The translations under genes were made by a program, and so were the position numbers. From Pseudomonas benzenivorans (GTDB lineage Bacteria > Pseudomonadota > Gammaproteobacteria > Pseudomonadales > Pseudomonadaceae): 64,000 nt of DNA. Each line of letters starts with the position of its first letter. Positions within the stretch are counted from its first letter, which is position 1. Positions 20,014-29,188 of this stretch are shown here, piece after piece. The stretch is from the NCBI RefSeq assembly GCF_024397895.1, contig NZ_CP073346.1:2232001-2296000 (forward strand), written 5' to 3'. The notes below the pieces were generated by a model. It was given only the letters and a program-made list of their open reading frames with translations. It was not told the origin of the DNA and did no database searches.

Positions 20014-21165
20014 TCAAGCGGCCGGGCTCAGGCAGTAGTGTTGGATCAGTTCACGCAGCAGACGCACGCTCGGCTCGATGCGTGACATCTCCAGGTATTC
20101 GTTGGGCTGGTGGGCGCAGTCGATGTCTCCCGGCCCGAGCACCAGGGTCTGGCAGCCGAGCTGCTGAAGATAAGGCGCTTCGGTGGCGAACGCCACCGCC
20201 GCTGCCGGATGGCCGGTCAGCCGCTCGGCCAGGCGCACCAGCTCGGCATCGGCACCCTGCTCGAAGGGCGGCACACTGGGAAACAGCGGGGCGAAATCGA
20301 TCTTCACCTGATGCTGCTCGGCCAGCGGCTGCAGCTTCTGGCGGATCGCCGCGCGCAGGGCCTCGGGTTGCATGCCGGGCAGCGGGCGCAGGTCGAACTC
20401 CAGGGAACATTGGCCGCAGATGCGGTTGGGGTTGTCGCCGCCGTGGATGCAGCCGAGATTGAGGGTCGGCTGCGGCACGCTGAACTGCGGGTTGCAGTAC
20501 TGCTGCTGCCAGTCGCGGCGCAGCTGCATGAGCTCGCCCATCACCGCGTGCATCGCCTCCAGCGCACTGTGGCCCAGGCTCGGGTCGGAGGAGTGGCCGC
20601 TCTGCCCGAGGATGTCGATGCGCTCCATCATGATGCCCTTGTGCAGGCGAATCGGCCGCAGGCCGGTCGGCTCACCGATCACCGCCGCCCGGCCCAACGG
20701 CCTGCCGGCCTCGGCCAGGGCACGGGCGCCGGACATCGAACTCTCCTCGTCGCAGGTGGCGAGGATCAGCAATGGCTGCTGGAAGCGCTGACTCAGCAAC
20801 GGCTGCACGGCCTCGATGACCAGGGCGAAGAAGCCCTTCATGTCGCAACTGCCGAGGCCGAGCCAGCGGCCGTCGACCTCGGTCAGCTTGAGCGGGTCGG
20901 TCTGCCACAGCTCGGCGTCGAACGGCACGGTGTCGCTGTGCCCGGCCAGCACCAGGCCGCCCGCACCGCTGCCATAGCTGGCCAGCAGGTTGAACTTGCC
21001 GGGCTCGATCTCCTGCACCTCGCAGGCGAAGCCGAGGTCGCCGAGCCAGCTGGACAGCAGCTCGATCACCGGGCGGTTGGACTGGTCCCACTGCGCCTGG
21101 GTGCAACTCACCGAAGGCGCGGCGATCAGCGCGGCGAATTGCTCTTTGAACGAAGGCAGGGTCAT
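20014..21165 (-). CDS. argE: Acetylornithine deacetylase
   Basis: ArgE hydrolyses N-acetylornithine to ornithine and acetate. The 383-residue M20-family metallopeptidase has metal ligands in GHSDTVP (H76, catalytic D78), the bridging D108 in GSCDMKGFF, and the Glu pair in ATCDEESSMSGARAL. The dimerisation domain follows from about 180. A final His occurs in DIDCAHQPNEYLE. All catalytic residues are present. Length is normal for the family. Confidence 0.95.
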   Translation of the reverse strand: MTLPSFKEQFAALIAAPSVSCTQAQWDQSNRPVIELLSSWLGDLGFACEVQEIEPGKFNLLASYGSGAGGLVLAGHSDTVPFDAELWQTDPLKLTEVDGRWLGLGSCDMKGFFALVIEAVQPLLSQRFQQPLLILATCDEESSMSGARALAEAGRPLGRAAVIGEPTGLRPIRLHKGIMMERIDILGQSGHSSDPSLGHSALEAMHAVMGELMQLRRDWQQQYCNPQFSVPQPTLNLGCIHGGDNPNRICGQCSLEFDLRPLPGMQPEALRAAIRQKLQPLAEQHQVKIDFAPLFPSVPPFEQGADAELVRLAERLTGHPAAAVAFATEAPYLQQLGCQTLVLGPGDIDCAHQPNEYLEMSRIEPSVRLLRELIQHYCLSPAA

Positions 21166-21234
21166 CTACGGTCTCCACGGGCGATGCATCCATCATAGGA
21201 CCATCGCCCGCACAGATGAAACCGCCGATTCCCC

Positions 21235-22503
21235 TCAGACGCCGCCGAAGACGGCGCGCAGGATCAGGAAGAACAGGATCGACAGCGCCGCGCCGACCGG
21301 CAGGGTGATGATCCAGGACATGAAGATCTTGCCGATCACGCCCAGGTTCAGCGCGCCGATGCCGCGGGCGATGCCGACGCCCAGCACCGCACCGACCAGG
21401 GTGTGGGTGGTGGACACCGGCAAGCCGATGGCCGAGGCGCCGACCACGGTGGTGGCGGTGGCCAGCTCGGCGGCGAAGCCGCGGCTCGGGGTCAGCTCGG
21501 TGATTTCCTTGCCGATGGTGGCGATCACCTTGTAGCCGTAGGTGGCCAGGCCGATGACGATACCGACGGCGCCGAGCAGCAGCACCCAGCTCGGCAGCGC
21601 CGCCTTGGCGCCGACCGCTTCGCCACCGGACTGGATCACCCCGACGATCGCCGCCAGCGGGCCGACGGCGTTGGCCACGTCGTTGGAGCCGTGGGCGAAG
21701 GCCATGGCGCAGGCGGTGAAGATCATCAGCACGGCGAAGACTTTCTCCACGCTGGCGTAGTGGAAGGCCTTGTCCGCCTCCAGGTCGATCTTGATGCGGC
21801 TGAGCAGAGCGATGCCGAGCAGCATCACCGCCACGCCGATCGCCAGCGACAGGAAGAAGCCCTCGCTACCGGACAGGTTCAGACCAATGTGCTTGAGACC
21901 CTTGGTCACCGTCATGATCGACACCATGAAGCCGGTGAGGAACATGTACACCGGCACGTAGCGCTTGGCGTTGAGGAAGGGCTGGTCGGTATCGATGATC
22001 AGCTTCTGCACGCTGACGAACACACCGAAGGCCACCACCCCGGACAGCACCGGGGAAACCACCCAGCTGGCGACGATCGGCCCGACCTTGCTCCAGTGCA
22101 CCGCATCCATGGACACGCCGAAGGCGGCGAAGCCGATCACCGCACCGACGATCGAGTGGGTGGTCGAGACCGGCCAGCCGCGGGTCGAGGCCACCAGCAG
22201 CCAGGTACCGGCCGCCAGCAGCGCCGACATCATGCCCAGCACCATCAGCTCGGGGCTGATTATCGAGGCGTCGACGATGCCGCTCTTGATGGTTTCGGTA
22301 ACCTGGCCACCGGCCAGGTAGGCGCCGCAGAACTCGAAGACCATGGCGATGAGGATCGCCTGCTTGATGGTCAGGGCGCGGGAGCCCACCGAGGTGCCCA
22401 TGGCGTTGGCGACGTCGTTGGCGCCCACGCCCCAGGCCATGAAGAAGCCGAACAGGCAGGCGAGCAACAGCAGTACGAGACCGTAGTCCGCAATCAGAGA
22501 CAT
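21235..22503 (-). CDS. Low-affinity inorganic phosphate transporter, PiT family
   Basis: This 422-residue inner-membrane permease has about ten hydrophobic segments and the two inverted PiT signatures: GVGANDVANAMGTSVGS near the N-terminus and HGSNDVANAVGPL in the second half. The family imports phosphate with protons, often as a metal-phosphate complex. It is 38 bases downstream of the PhoU-like gene on the same strand, the standard PiT operon. Confidence 0.93.
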   Translation of the reverse strand: MSLIADYGLVLLLLACLFGFFMAWGVGANDVANAMGTSVGSRALTIKQAILIAMVFEFCGAYLAGGQVTETIKSGIVDASIISPELMVLGMMSALLAAGTWLLVASTRGWPVSTTHSIVGAVIGFAAFGVSMDAVHWSKVGPIVASWVVSPVLSGVVAFGVFVSVQKLIIDTDQPFLNAKRYVPVYMFLTGFMVSIMTVTKGLKHIGLNLSGSEGFFLSLAIGVAVMLLGIALLSRIKIDLEADKAFHYASVEKVFAVLMIFTACAMAFAHGSNDVANAVGPLAAIVGVIQSGGEAVGAKAALPSWVLLLGAVGIVIGLATYGYKVIATIGKEITELTPSRGFAAELATATTVVGASAIGLPVSTTHTLVGAVLGVGIARGIGALNLGVIGKIFMSWIITLPVGAALSILFFLILRAVFGGV

Positions 22504-22541
22504 AAGTTAAGTTCCGTTGATCCCAGAAAGGACACTGGCGC

Positions 22542-23219
22542 TTAGCGCGCCAGCAGTTGTTCCAGTCGGTTGCCCACTCGTTGGGCGCGGTCGGCTACAT
22601 CGCCGATCCAGTCGATGATCTGGTAGAGAAACATCACATCGACGGGAGGAAGTTCCTTCTCCAGTTTGAACAGCTGGCGGCGCACGTCGATCTGCAGGCT
22701 GTCGGTGTCCTGCTCGATGACACCGAGTTCCTCGATCAGGGTTTCCACCAGCACCGCCTCGCGGCCGGCGAATCCGGTCTCCAGCAGCTCGTCCAGCTCG
22801 TTCATGGCCTTCAGCGCCTGGGCGCTGGCGTCCACGGTGCGCTGCACGTAGCTGCGCATGATCGGCTGCAGGGCCTGAGGAATCATCATCTCGCGGCCCA
22901 GCATCAACCCGGCGATGTCCTTGGCGCGGTTGGCGACTTTGTCCTGTACACTCAGCAGCTCGAGCAGATCCGAGCGCGGCACCGGCAGAAACAGGCTCTT
23001 GGGCAGGTGCAGACGCACGCTTTTCTTGAGTTTGTCGGCTTCGTGTTCCAGACGCGCCATATCCTGTTGCACCTGCTCCACTTTGGCCCAGTCCTCGGCC
23101 ATCACGGCCTCGAAGAAGGGCACAAGGTTCGCCGCACACTCGTGGGCCTTGGCAATGTGCTGCTGCATCGGCCCGATGGGCGAACGCCCGAACAGGCTGA
23201 CAAAGGGATTGACTGGCAT
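22542..23219 (-). CDS. DUF47 PhoU-like regulator of the phosphate transporter
   Basis: This 225-residue all-helical protein is of the DUF47/TIGR00153 family, with conserved MPVNPFVSLFGRSPIGPMQQ, LEHEADKLKKSVRLHLPKSL, and DKVANRAKDIAGLMLGR. Such proteins sit upstream of PiT transporters and are thought to control their activity as PhoU does for Pst. The start at 23219 is fixed by the MPVNPF motif. The upstream frame has no family similarity. Confidence 0.92.
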   Translation of the reverse strand: MPVNPFVSLFGRSPIGPMQQHIAKAHECAANLVPFFEAVMAEDWAKVEQVQQDMARLEHEADKLKKSVRLHLPKSLFLPVPRSDLLELLSVQDKVANRAKDIAGLMLGREMMIPQALQPIMRSYVQRTVDASAQALKAMNELDELLETGFAGREAVLVETLIEELGVIEQDTDSLQIDVRRQLFKLEKELPPVDVMFLYQIIDWIGDVADRAQRVGNRLEQLLAR

Positions 23220-23333
23220 AGGGTGAACCCTGGTCTTTTCGAAAGGCGGCAAGTATACGGATCGCTCCCGGTGCCCGCCATCGCAGGTCATCGCACCGTC
23301 ACAAATTTATAGTAGGCGCTTAAGTTCCCCACC

Positions 23334-24698
23334 ATGGTCAAAGAAACCGAAATCAAATTGCGGGTCAGCCGCGAAACCCTGGCCGCCCTGCGCGAACATC
23401 CGCTGCTGAAGAAGCGCAACAAGAGCGGCTGGGAGCAGCGCGAGCTGTTCAATCAGTACTACGACACCCCGCAACGGGACCTGGCCCAGGCCAAGGTCGC
23501 GCTGCGCCTGCGCCGCGACGGCGAGCAGTTCATCCAGACCCTGAAGACCCGCGGTCAGAGCGTCGCCGGACTTTCCGAGCGCAACGAATGGGACTGGTAC
23601 CTGAGCGAAGCCGCGCTGGACCTGCCGCAGCTCGATGACAGCTGCTGGCCGGCGAACCTGGCCGAACTGGACAAGCAGCAGCTCAAGCCGATCTTCAGCA
23701 CCGACTTCGTGCGCCAGCGCGCCGAAATCGCCTGGGGCCGCGGCAAGGCCAAGGTGGTGATCGAGGTCGCCCTGGACCTCGGCCAGGTCATCGCCGGCGA
23801 GCAGCAGGAGGAAATCTGCGAGCTGGAACTGGAGCTGCGCCAGGGTGAGCCTGCGGCGCTGCTGGAACTGGCTGCCGAGCTGGCCGCCGATCTGCCCCTG
23901 ATGCCCTGCGACATCAGCAAGGCCGAGCGCGGCTATCGCCTGTTCGACTCCAGCAGCTATGCCCTTAGCCTGGCTGCCCCGCCACTGGCCGCGGAAACCA
24001 GCCTGGACGACGGTTTCGCCGCCCTGGCCTGGCACCTGCTGGGCAGCACCCAGCGCCTGGCCGAACAGTACCGCTTCAATGGCCACTGGCGCCTGCTGGT
24101 CGACTGGCTGGACCAGCTGATCGACCTGCGCGCGCTGCTCGGCAGCCTCGGCCAGGCCGCGCCGCGGGTCAGCAGCCGCGAATTGCGTGAAAGCCTCGAC
24201 GCCCTGCTGCTGGACTGGCGTCCGCGCGTGCAGGCCGGCCACGATGACGAGGTCGTGCGGCAGAACGCGCCGGCCCAGTTCGCCGCCGAACTCGGCCAGA
24301 CCCGCTGGGGACAGTTCTCCCTGCACGCCTCGCACTGGCTGCTGACCCGCAGCTGGACCGCCGAACGCAACAACCGCGGCAACCGCCAGGGCGCCGCGCC
24401 CCTGGGCAACTGGCTGCCGACCCTGCTGGCCGAGGAAGGCGCCGCCCTGCAGCTCAAGCGCTACCAGCAGCAACCGGAAGACCTCGGCGAGCAGCTGCCG
24501 CGCATCGAGCGGCTGCAGGCCTGGCTGCGCCTGGCCAGGGCGCTCCTGGATGTCCCGGAAGTCGACCGCCTCTATGGTGAGCTGCTCAAGCTGGGCGACC
24601 TGGCCCGGCAGGCGCGCAGCGAGGAGACATTGGAAGCACGTCGCAGCCAGGCCCATACTGTGGCAACGTTGAAGGCCTGGAAGCTGCTGGTGAGGTGA
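23334..24698 (+). CDS. CYTH-CHAD protein, inorganic triphosphatase-like
   Basis: This 454-residue protein has an N-terminal CYTH domain (about 1-195) opening with the diagnostic ETEIKLRV. It has paired acidic and basic tunnel residues (KVALRLRRDG, KTRG, EIAWGRGKAKVVIEVALDLG). A C-terminal CHAD helical domain (about 215-450) carries conserved histidine-containing helices. The relative YgiF hydrolyses inorganic triphosphate, and CHAD domains bind polyphosphate. A role in polyphosphate metabolism is plausible, given the ppx/ppk pair 30 kb away, but this is inference. The start at 23334 has the conserved MVKETEIK. Confidence 0.88.
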   Translation: MVKETEIKLRVSRETLAALREHPLLKKRNKSGWEQRELFNQYYDTPQRDLAQAKVALRLRRDGEQFIQTLKTRGQSVAGLSERNEWDWYLSEAALDLPQLDDSCWPANLAELDKQQLKPIFSTDFVRQRAEIAWGRGKAKVVIEVALDLGQVIAGEQQEEICELELELRQGEPAALLELAAELAADLPLMPCDISKAERGYRLFDSSSYALSLAAPPLAAETSLDDGFAALAWHLLGSTQRLAEQYRFNGHWRLLVDWLDQLIDLRALLGSLGQAAPRVSSRELRESLDALLLDWRPRVQAGHDDEVVRQNAPAQFAAELGQTRWGQFSLHASHWLLTRSWTAERNNRGNRQGAAPLGNWLPTLLAEEGAALQLKRYQQQPEDLGEQLPRIERLQAWLRLARALLDVPEVDRLYGELLKLGDLARQARSEETLEARRSQAHTVATLKAWKLLVR

Positions 24699-24699
24699 C

Positions 24700-24744
24700 C
24701 GAGCTTGCCCGCGGAGCGCACCACGCTCCGCGCGCTGAAGCTCG
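24700..24744. repeat. Two-part hairpin between the CYTH and ATPase genes
   Basis: An outer pair CGAGCTT/AAGCTCG encloses an inner perfect stem GCGGAGCG (24711-24718) / CGCTCCGC (24724-24731). It directly follows the CYTH-CHAD stop and may be its terminator, though there is no T-run. Confidence 0.4.
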
Positions 24745-24822
24745 ATGGAGTCGGCAGACAAGCGCCGCGCCGCACGGCACACTGACTGCTTCGCGCCGCA
24801 CGCCACGACTGCAGGGAGTTCT

Positions 24823-26607
24823 ATGTCCTCGTTAGCCTCGCCCACCCAGGATCGCCCACTGGAGCTCAACGACCTGCTGCGTGAACTGGTCAACCAGGGC
24901 CGGATCGACCAGGACAGCGCCGAACAGTGCCTGGCGATTCGCCGCAGCGCAGTGAAGAACCAGCAGCATCCCCTGGAGTTCCTCGCCGCGCAGCAGGTGG
25001 ACGACCTCAAGCGCCCGGGCAAGAAGCACGACCTGGAAAGCCTCACGGTCTGGCTGGCGGAGTTCGCCGGCCAGCCCTACCTGCGTATCGACCCGCTGAA
25101 GATCGATGTCGCCGCCGTCACCCCGCTGATGTCCTACGCCTTCGCCCAACGCCACAAGATCCTCGCCGTGGCGGTGGACAGCGAGCAGGTCACCATCGCC
25201 AGCGCCCAACCCCTGGTGCACAGCTGGGAAGCCAACCTGACCCATGTGCTCAAGCGCCCGATCAAGCGGGTGGTGGCCAACCCGGCGGATATCCAGCGTT
25301 TTACCGTGGAGTTCTACCGCCTGGCCAAGTCGGTCAGCGGCGCCACCGCGGTGGACCAGAAGGTCAGCAGCGTCGGCAACTTCGAGCAGTTGCTCAGCCT
25401 CGGCGCCCAGGACCAGGAACCGGATGCCAACGACGCGCATATCGTCAACATCGTCGACTGGCTGTTCCAGTACGCCTTCCAGCAGCGTGCCAGTGACATT
25501 CACATCGAGCCGCGCCGCGAGCAGGGCAGCGTGCGCTTTCGCATCGACGGCGTGCTGCACACCGTCTACCAGTTCCCGCCCCAGGTGACCATGGCCGTGG
25601 TCAGCCGCCTGAAGAGCCTGGGGCGGATGAACGTCGCCGAGAAGCGCAAGCCCCAGGACGGCCGGGTCAAGACCAAGACCCCGGAAGGCGGCGAGGTCGA
25701 GCTGCGCCTGTCCACCCTGCCCACCGCCTTCGGCGAGAAGATGGTGATGCGTATCTTCGACCCCGAGGTGCTGCTCAAGGGCTTCGACCAGCTGGGCTTT
25801 TCCGCCGACGACCTGAAGCGCTGGCAGAGCATGACCAGCCAGCCCAACGGCATCATCCTGGTCACCGGGCCGACCGGCTCGGGCAAGACCACCACGCTGT
25901 ACACCACGCTCAAGCAACTGGCCACAGACGAGGTCAACGTCTGCACCATCGAGGACCCGATCGAGATGATCGAGGGTGCCTTCAACCAGATGCAGGTGCA
26001 GCACAACATCGACCTGACCTTCGCCAGCGGCGTGCGCGCGCTGATGCGCCAGGACCCGGACATCATCATGGTCGGCGAGATCCGCGACCTGGAAACCGCC
26101 GAAATGGCGATTCAGGCAGCGCTCACCGGCCACCTGGTGCTCTCCACCCTGCACACCAACGATGCCCCCAGTGCCATCACCCGCCTGCTGGAGCTGGGCG
26201 TGCCGCACTACCTGCTCAAGGCTACCCTGCTCGGCGTCATGGCCCAGCGCCTGGTGCGCACCCTGTGCCCGCATTGCAAGGCGCCGCACGGCCTGGAGGA
26301 AAGCGACTGGCTGAGCCTGACCAAACCCTGGAAGACGCCCATGCCGAGCGGCGCGCACAGGGCCGTGGGCTGCCTGGAGTGCCGTGACACCGGCTACCGT
26401 GGCCGCGCCGGGGTCTACGAGATCATGCTGCTGGGCGACTCGATCAAGCCGCTGATCACCGCCGACACCGACCTCGTCGCCCTGCGCCGCCAGGCCTTCA
26501 AGGAAGGCATGCGCAGCCTGAGGCTGTCCGGTGCACAGAAGGTCGCCTCGGGCCAGACCACCATCGAGGAAGTGCTGCGCGTCACACCGCAGAGCGAACA
26601 ACGCTGA
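24823..26607 (+). CDS. Orphan GspE/PilB-type secretion ATPase
   Basis: This 594-residue hexameric ATPase of the type II secretion/type IV pilus family has an N-terminal MshEN-like region (about 14-150, LNDLLRELVNQGRIDQDSAE). Its ATPase core has Walker A GPTGSGKTTT from about 349, an Asp box, Walker B DPDIIMVGEIRDLETAEMA, and a His box in STLHTNDAPSAITRLLELG. A four-cysteine zinc motif (CPHC, CLEC) lies near the C-terminus. No other pilus or secretion gene is nearby, so it works with components encoded elsewhere or has a separate task. The start at 24823 follows CAGGGAG. The diguanylate cyclase gene starts 55 bases later. Confidence 0.9.
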   Translation: MSSLASPTQDRPLELNDLLRELVNQGRIDQDSAEQCLAIRRSAVKNQQHPLEFLAAQQVDDLKRPGKKHDLESLTVWLAEFAGQPYLRIDPLKIDVAAVTPLMSYAFAQRHKILAVAVDSEQVTIASAQPLVHSWEANLTHVLKRPIKRVVANPADIQRFTVEFYRLAKSVSGATAVDQKVSSVGNFEQLLSLGAQDQEPDANDAHIVNIVDWLFQYAFQQRASDIHIEPRREQGSVRFRIDGVLHTVYQFPPQVTMAVVSRLKSLGRMNVAEKRKPQDGRVKTKTPEGGEVELRLSTLPTAFGEKMVMRIFDPEVLLKGFDQLGFSADDLKRWQSMTSQPNGIILVTGPTGSGKTTTLYTTLKQLATDEVNVCTIEDPIEMIEGAFNQMQVQHNIDLTFASGVRALMRQDPDIIMVGEIRDLETAEMAIQAALTGHLVLSTLHTNDAPSAITRLLELGVPHYLLKATLLGVMAQRLVRTLCPHCKAPHGLEESDWLSLTKPWKTPMPSGAHRAVGCLECRDTGYRGRAGVYEIMLLGDSIKPLITADTDLVALRRQAFKEGMRSLRLSGAQKVASGQTTIEEVLRVTPQSEQR

Positions 26608-26662
26608 TGAACCGGCAGGCTTGCAGCTACCCGCCCTCATCCCTACGTCGTGCGAGTGGCGA

Positions 26663-28369
26663 ATGACGGCGCGCCCGGCCTGGCTGCCCTGGCTCTGCTG
26701 GCTGGCCTGGCTGATTGCCCTTCCGGCCCCGGCGCTGGCCTGGTACGAGGTCGCCGAGCAGAGCCAGCCCCTCGGCCTGCACCTGAGCCTGCTCCCCACC
26801 CCTGAACCCATCAGCCTCGCGGCGGCCATCCGCGCCCGGCAAAACGGCGCCTTCCAGCCTTCGCAGCACGACGTACCACGCCTGGGCATCGGCGCCGCCG
26901 CCCATTGGCTGTATCTGCCGTTGTTCAACCCGTCCGATCGGCCACTGCGGCGAACCCTGCAGCTGGGCAAGGCCTGGGTCGACCAGCTGGATGTTCACCT
27001 GCTGAGCAACGGGCGCCTGCTGCAACAGCTGCAGGCCGGGGACGATCAGCTGCGCGGGCTGCAAGCCACCCCTGGCATGGGCTATCTGCTGGCGCTGGAG
27101 TTGCCACCGGGGCGCTCGGAGCTCTATGTCCATGCCCGCAGCACGGACCCCCTGGTCCTGCCCATGCGCCTGCTGAGCGACAGCGACGTCCAACAAGCTA
27201 GCGCGGCCGTCCAGTACAGCTACGGCGCGCTCTACGGCTTTCTGCTGGCCCTGATGGCCTACAACCTGATGCTCTGGGCCGGCCTCAAGGACCGCAACAA
27301 CCTCAACTACTCGCTCTACCTCGGCGCCTTCATCCTGCTCAACCTGTCCTACACCGGCCACGCAGGGGCCTGGCTATGGCCGGACTCCCTGTTCCTCAAG
27401 CGCTATGCCAACCCGGCCATGATGAGCGCGGCCGCCTGGCTCGGCTTGCACTTCGCCCGACATTTCCTCGAACTGGATGCCCATGCGCCGCGCCTGGCAC
27501 GAGCGGTCAGCCGCGGCGCGACGACGAGCGTGCTGCTGATGCTGCTGTGCATCGGCCTGGACTGGCACGCCCCGGCCCTCTGGCTGGCCTTCGTCAGCGT
27601 GCTGGTCTACACGCTGCTGATGGTCTTGCTGGGCTGCATCTGCCTGCGCCATGGGCAGGTGGCCGCCCGCTATTTTCTCGCGGCGACCCTGTGCGGCATG
27701 CTCGGCACCGCCCTCACCGATCTCAGCGTATGGGGCCTGGTGCCCTTTAGCACCCTGACCTACCGCGCCGTGGATATCGGCATCGCCCTGGAAGCCTCCC
27801 TGCTGGCCCTGGCCCTGGCCTACCAGATGCGCCAGCATCAACGGGCCCTGCGCCGGGCACAATCGCTGGCGTACAGCGACCCGCTGACCGGCCTGCTCAA
27901 CCGCCGCGCCTTTATCGAACAGGGCAATGCACTGTGGAGCACGACACGGCGCCACGGGCAACCTCTGACCCTGATCATGTTCGACCTGGATCACTTCAAG
28001 CGCATCAATGACGAGCATGGCCACGACATGGGCGACGACTGCCTGACCGCCACCGCCCGCGTGCTCACCCAGCAGTGCCGCGCCGGCGACCTGCTGGCGC
28101 GCTGGGGTGGCGAGGAATTCTTGCTGCTACTGCCGGCCACCCGCGTGGACGAGGCCGTGGCGCTGGCCGAGCGGCTGCGCCACGCCATTGCCAGCCTGAC
28201 CCTGGAGAGCCGCGTTGGCCAGCTGACCCTGAGCGCCAGCTTCGGCGTGGTCAGCCGTGAACAGCATACGCGCCTGGAAGAGCTGATCAGCAGCGCGGAT
28301 GAGCGCCTGTACCGGGCCAAGCAGGACGGCCGCAACCGCGTTTGCGGCCCGCAGACGGACTACTGCTGA
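26663..28369 (+). CDS. Membrane diguanylate cyclase with 7TMR-DISM sensor
   Basis: This 568-residue protein makes cyclic di-GMP. A signal-like hydrophobic start (about 5-25) leads to a periplasmic 7TMR-DISMED2-type domain (about 28-170, with WLYLPLFNPSDRPLRRTLQL). Seven membrane segments (about 180-390) and a GGDEF domain (about 405-568) follow. The active site is GGEEF at 482-486. An allosteric I-site RAGD (473-476) lies five residues before it, so product inhibition is expected. The domain opens with SDPLTGLLNRRAF. The ATG at 26663 precedes the hydrophobic start. The gene probably shares a transcript with the upstream ATPase. Confidence 0.9.
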   Translation: MTARPAWLPWLCWLAWLIALPAPALAWYEVAEQSQPLGLHLSLLPTPEPISLAAAIRARQNGAFQPSQHDVPRLGIGAAAHWLYLPLFNPSDRPLRRTLQLGKAWVDQLDVHLLSNGRLLQQLQAGDDQLRGLQATPGMGYLLALELPPGRSELYVHARSTDPLVLPMRLLSDSDVQQASAAVQYSYGALYGFLLALMAYNLMLWAGLKDRNNLNYSLYLGAFILLNLSYTGHAGAWLWPDSLFLKRYANPAMMSAAAWLGLHFARHFLELDAHAPRLARAVSRGATTSVLLMLLCIGLDWHAPALWLAFVSVLVYTLLMVLLGCICLRHGQVAARYFLAATLCGMLGTALTDLSVWGLVPFSTLTYRAVDIGIALEASLLALALAYQMRQHQRALRRAQSLAYSDPLTGLLNRRAFIEQGNALWSTTRRHGQPLTLIMFDLDHFKRINDEHGHDMGDDCLTATARVLTQQCRAGDLLARWGGEEFLLLLPATRVDEAVALAERLRHAIASLTLESRVGQLTLSASFGVVSREQHTRLEELISSADERLYRAKQDGRNRVCGPQTDYC

Positions 28370-28378
28370 ACGCCTGTA

Positions 28379-29068
28379 TCAGCGCAGCGCCGCCAGTTGC
28401 TGGGGACGGCAGTTGAGGTAGGCCGAACTCTGCAGCCAGCGCTGATCCGGATACCAGGCGAACATGAACTGGCCACCCTTGAGCTGGTCCACCACCAGGC
28501 GCGCCACCTGGGGCCGCACGGCCGGGCAGCCGAGGCTGCGGCCGATGCGTCCCTGGGTGCTGGCCAGCCGGGGATCGACGTAGCTGGCACCGTGGATGAC
28601 GATGGCGCGCTCGCGGGCGCGATCGTTGACCCCCGCCTCCAGGCCATCCATGCGCAATGAATAGCCATGTTTGCCGCGGTAGCTTTCGGCGGTGCGGAAC
28701 AGGCCCAGGCTCGACTGGTAACTGTCGAGCACATTGGAGAAGCGCCTGGCGTGATTCTCCCCGGACAGACGTCCGTGGGCGACCAGATCGTGCAGCACCA
28801 GTTTCTTGCGCTCGAGATCGAAGATCCACAGGCGCTTGGCCGTGGACGGCAGCGAATAGTCGATCACCGCCAGGCGACGCGCCGGATCGGCGCCATGGTT
28901 GACCGCGCACTGCATGGCCGCCACGGCATGCCGCAGGACCTGGCGATCAAGCCCCGTGGCGACCCGGGCCAGGCTGTCCTCCAGGTCAGGCGTCGCGGCC
29001 TGCAGTGGCGAAGAAAGCAGGCCGAACAATAGCCCCTGCAGGCACAGGCGTCGAAGCAGTTGAATCAC
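28379..29068 (-). CDS. Secreted L,D-transpeptidase-like protein (YkuD_2 type)
   Basis: This 229-residue protein has a signal peptide (about 1-24, cleavage after LQA). A murein L,D-transpeptidase catalytic-like domain follows, with H159 in AIVIHGAS and catalytic C181 in GRSLGCPAV. It probably acts on peptidoglycan in the periplasm. The start is GTG at 29068, supported by a GGGGGA site six bases upstream; there is no ATG before the signal sequence. It is convergent with the diguanylate cyclase (9-base gap) and divergent from the second L,D-transpeptidase. Confidence 0.85.
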   Translation of the reverse strand: MIQLLRRLCLQGLLFGLLSSPLQAATPDLEDSLARVATGLDRQVLRHAVAAMQCAVNHGADPARRLAVIDYSLPSTAKRLWIFDLERKKLVLHDLVAHGRLSGENHARRFSNVLDSYQSSLGLFRTAESYRGKHGYSLRMDGLEAGVNDRARERAIVIHGASYVDPRLASTQGRIGRSLGCPAVRPQVARLVVDQLKGGQFMFAWYPDQRWLQSSAYLNCRPQQLAALR

Positions 29069-29188
29069 AGTTCCCCCATCACAGCCTTGCGTCTGGTCCC
29101 TCCCCCTCCGGGTGCTGGGCTCCGATCAACCACGGCCATGGTTTGCGTAATTGGTGAAAGCCTGTTCGACTAGGCTTGCTAGCGAACC

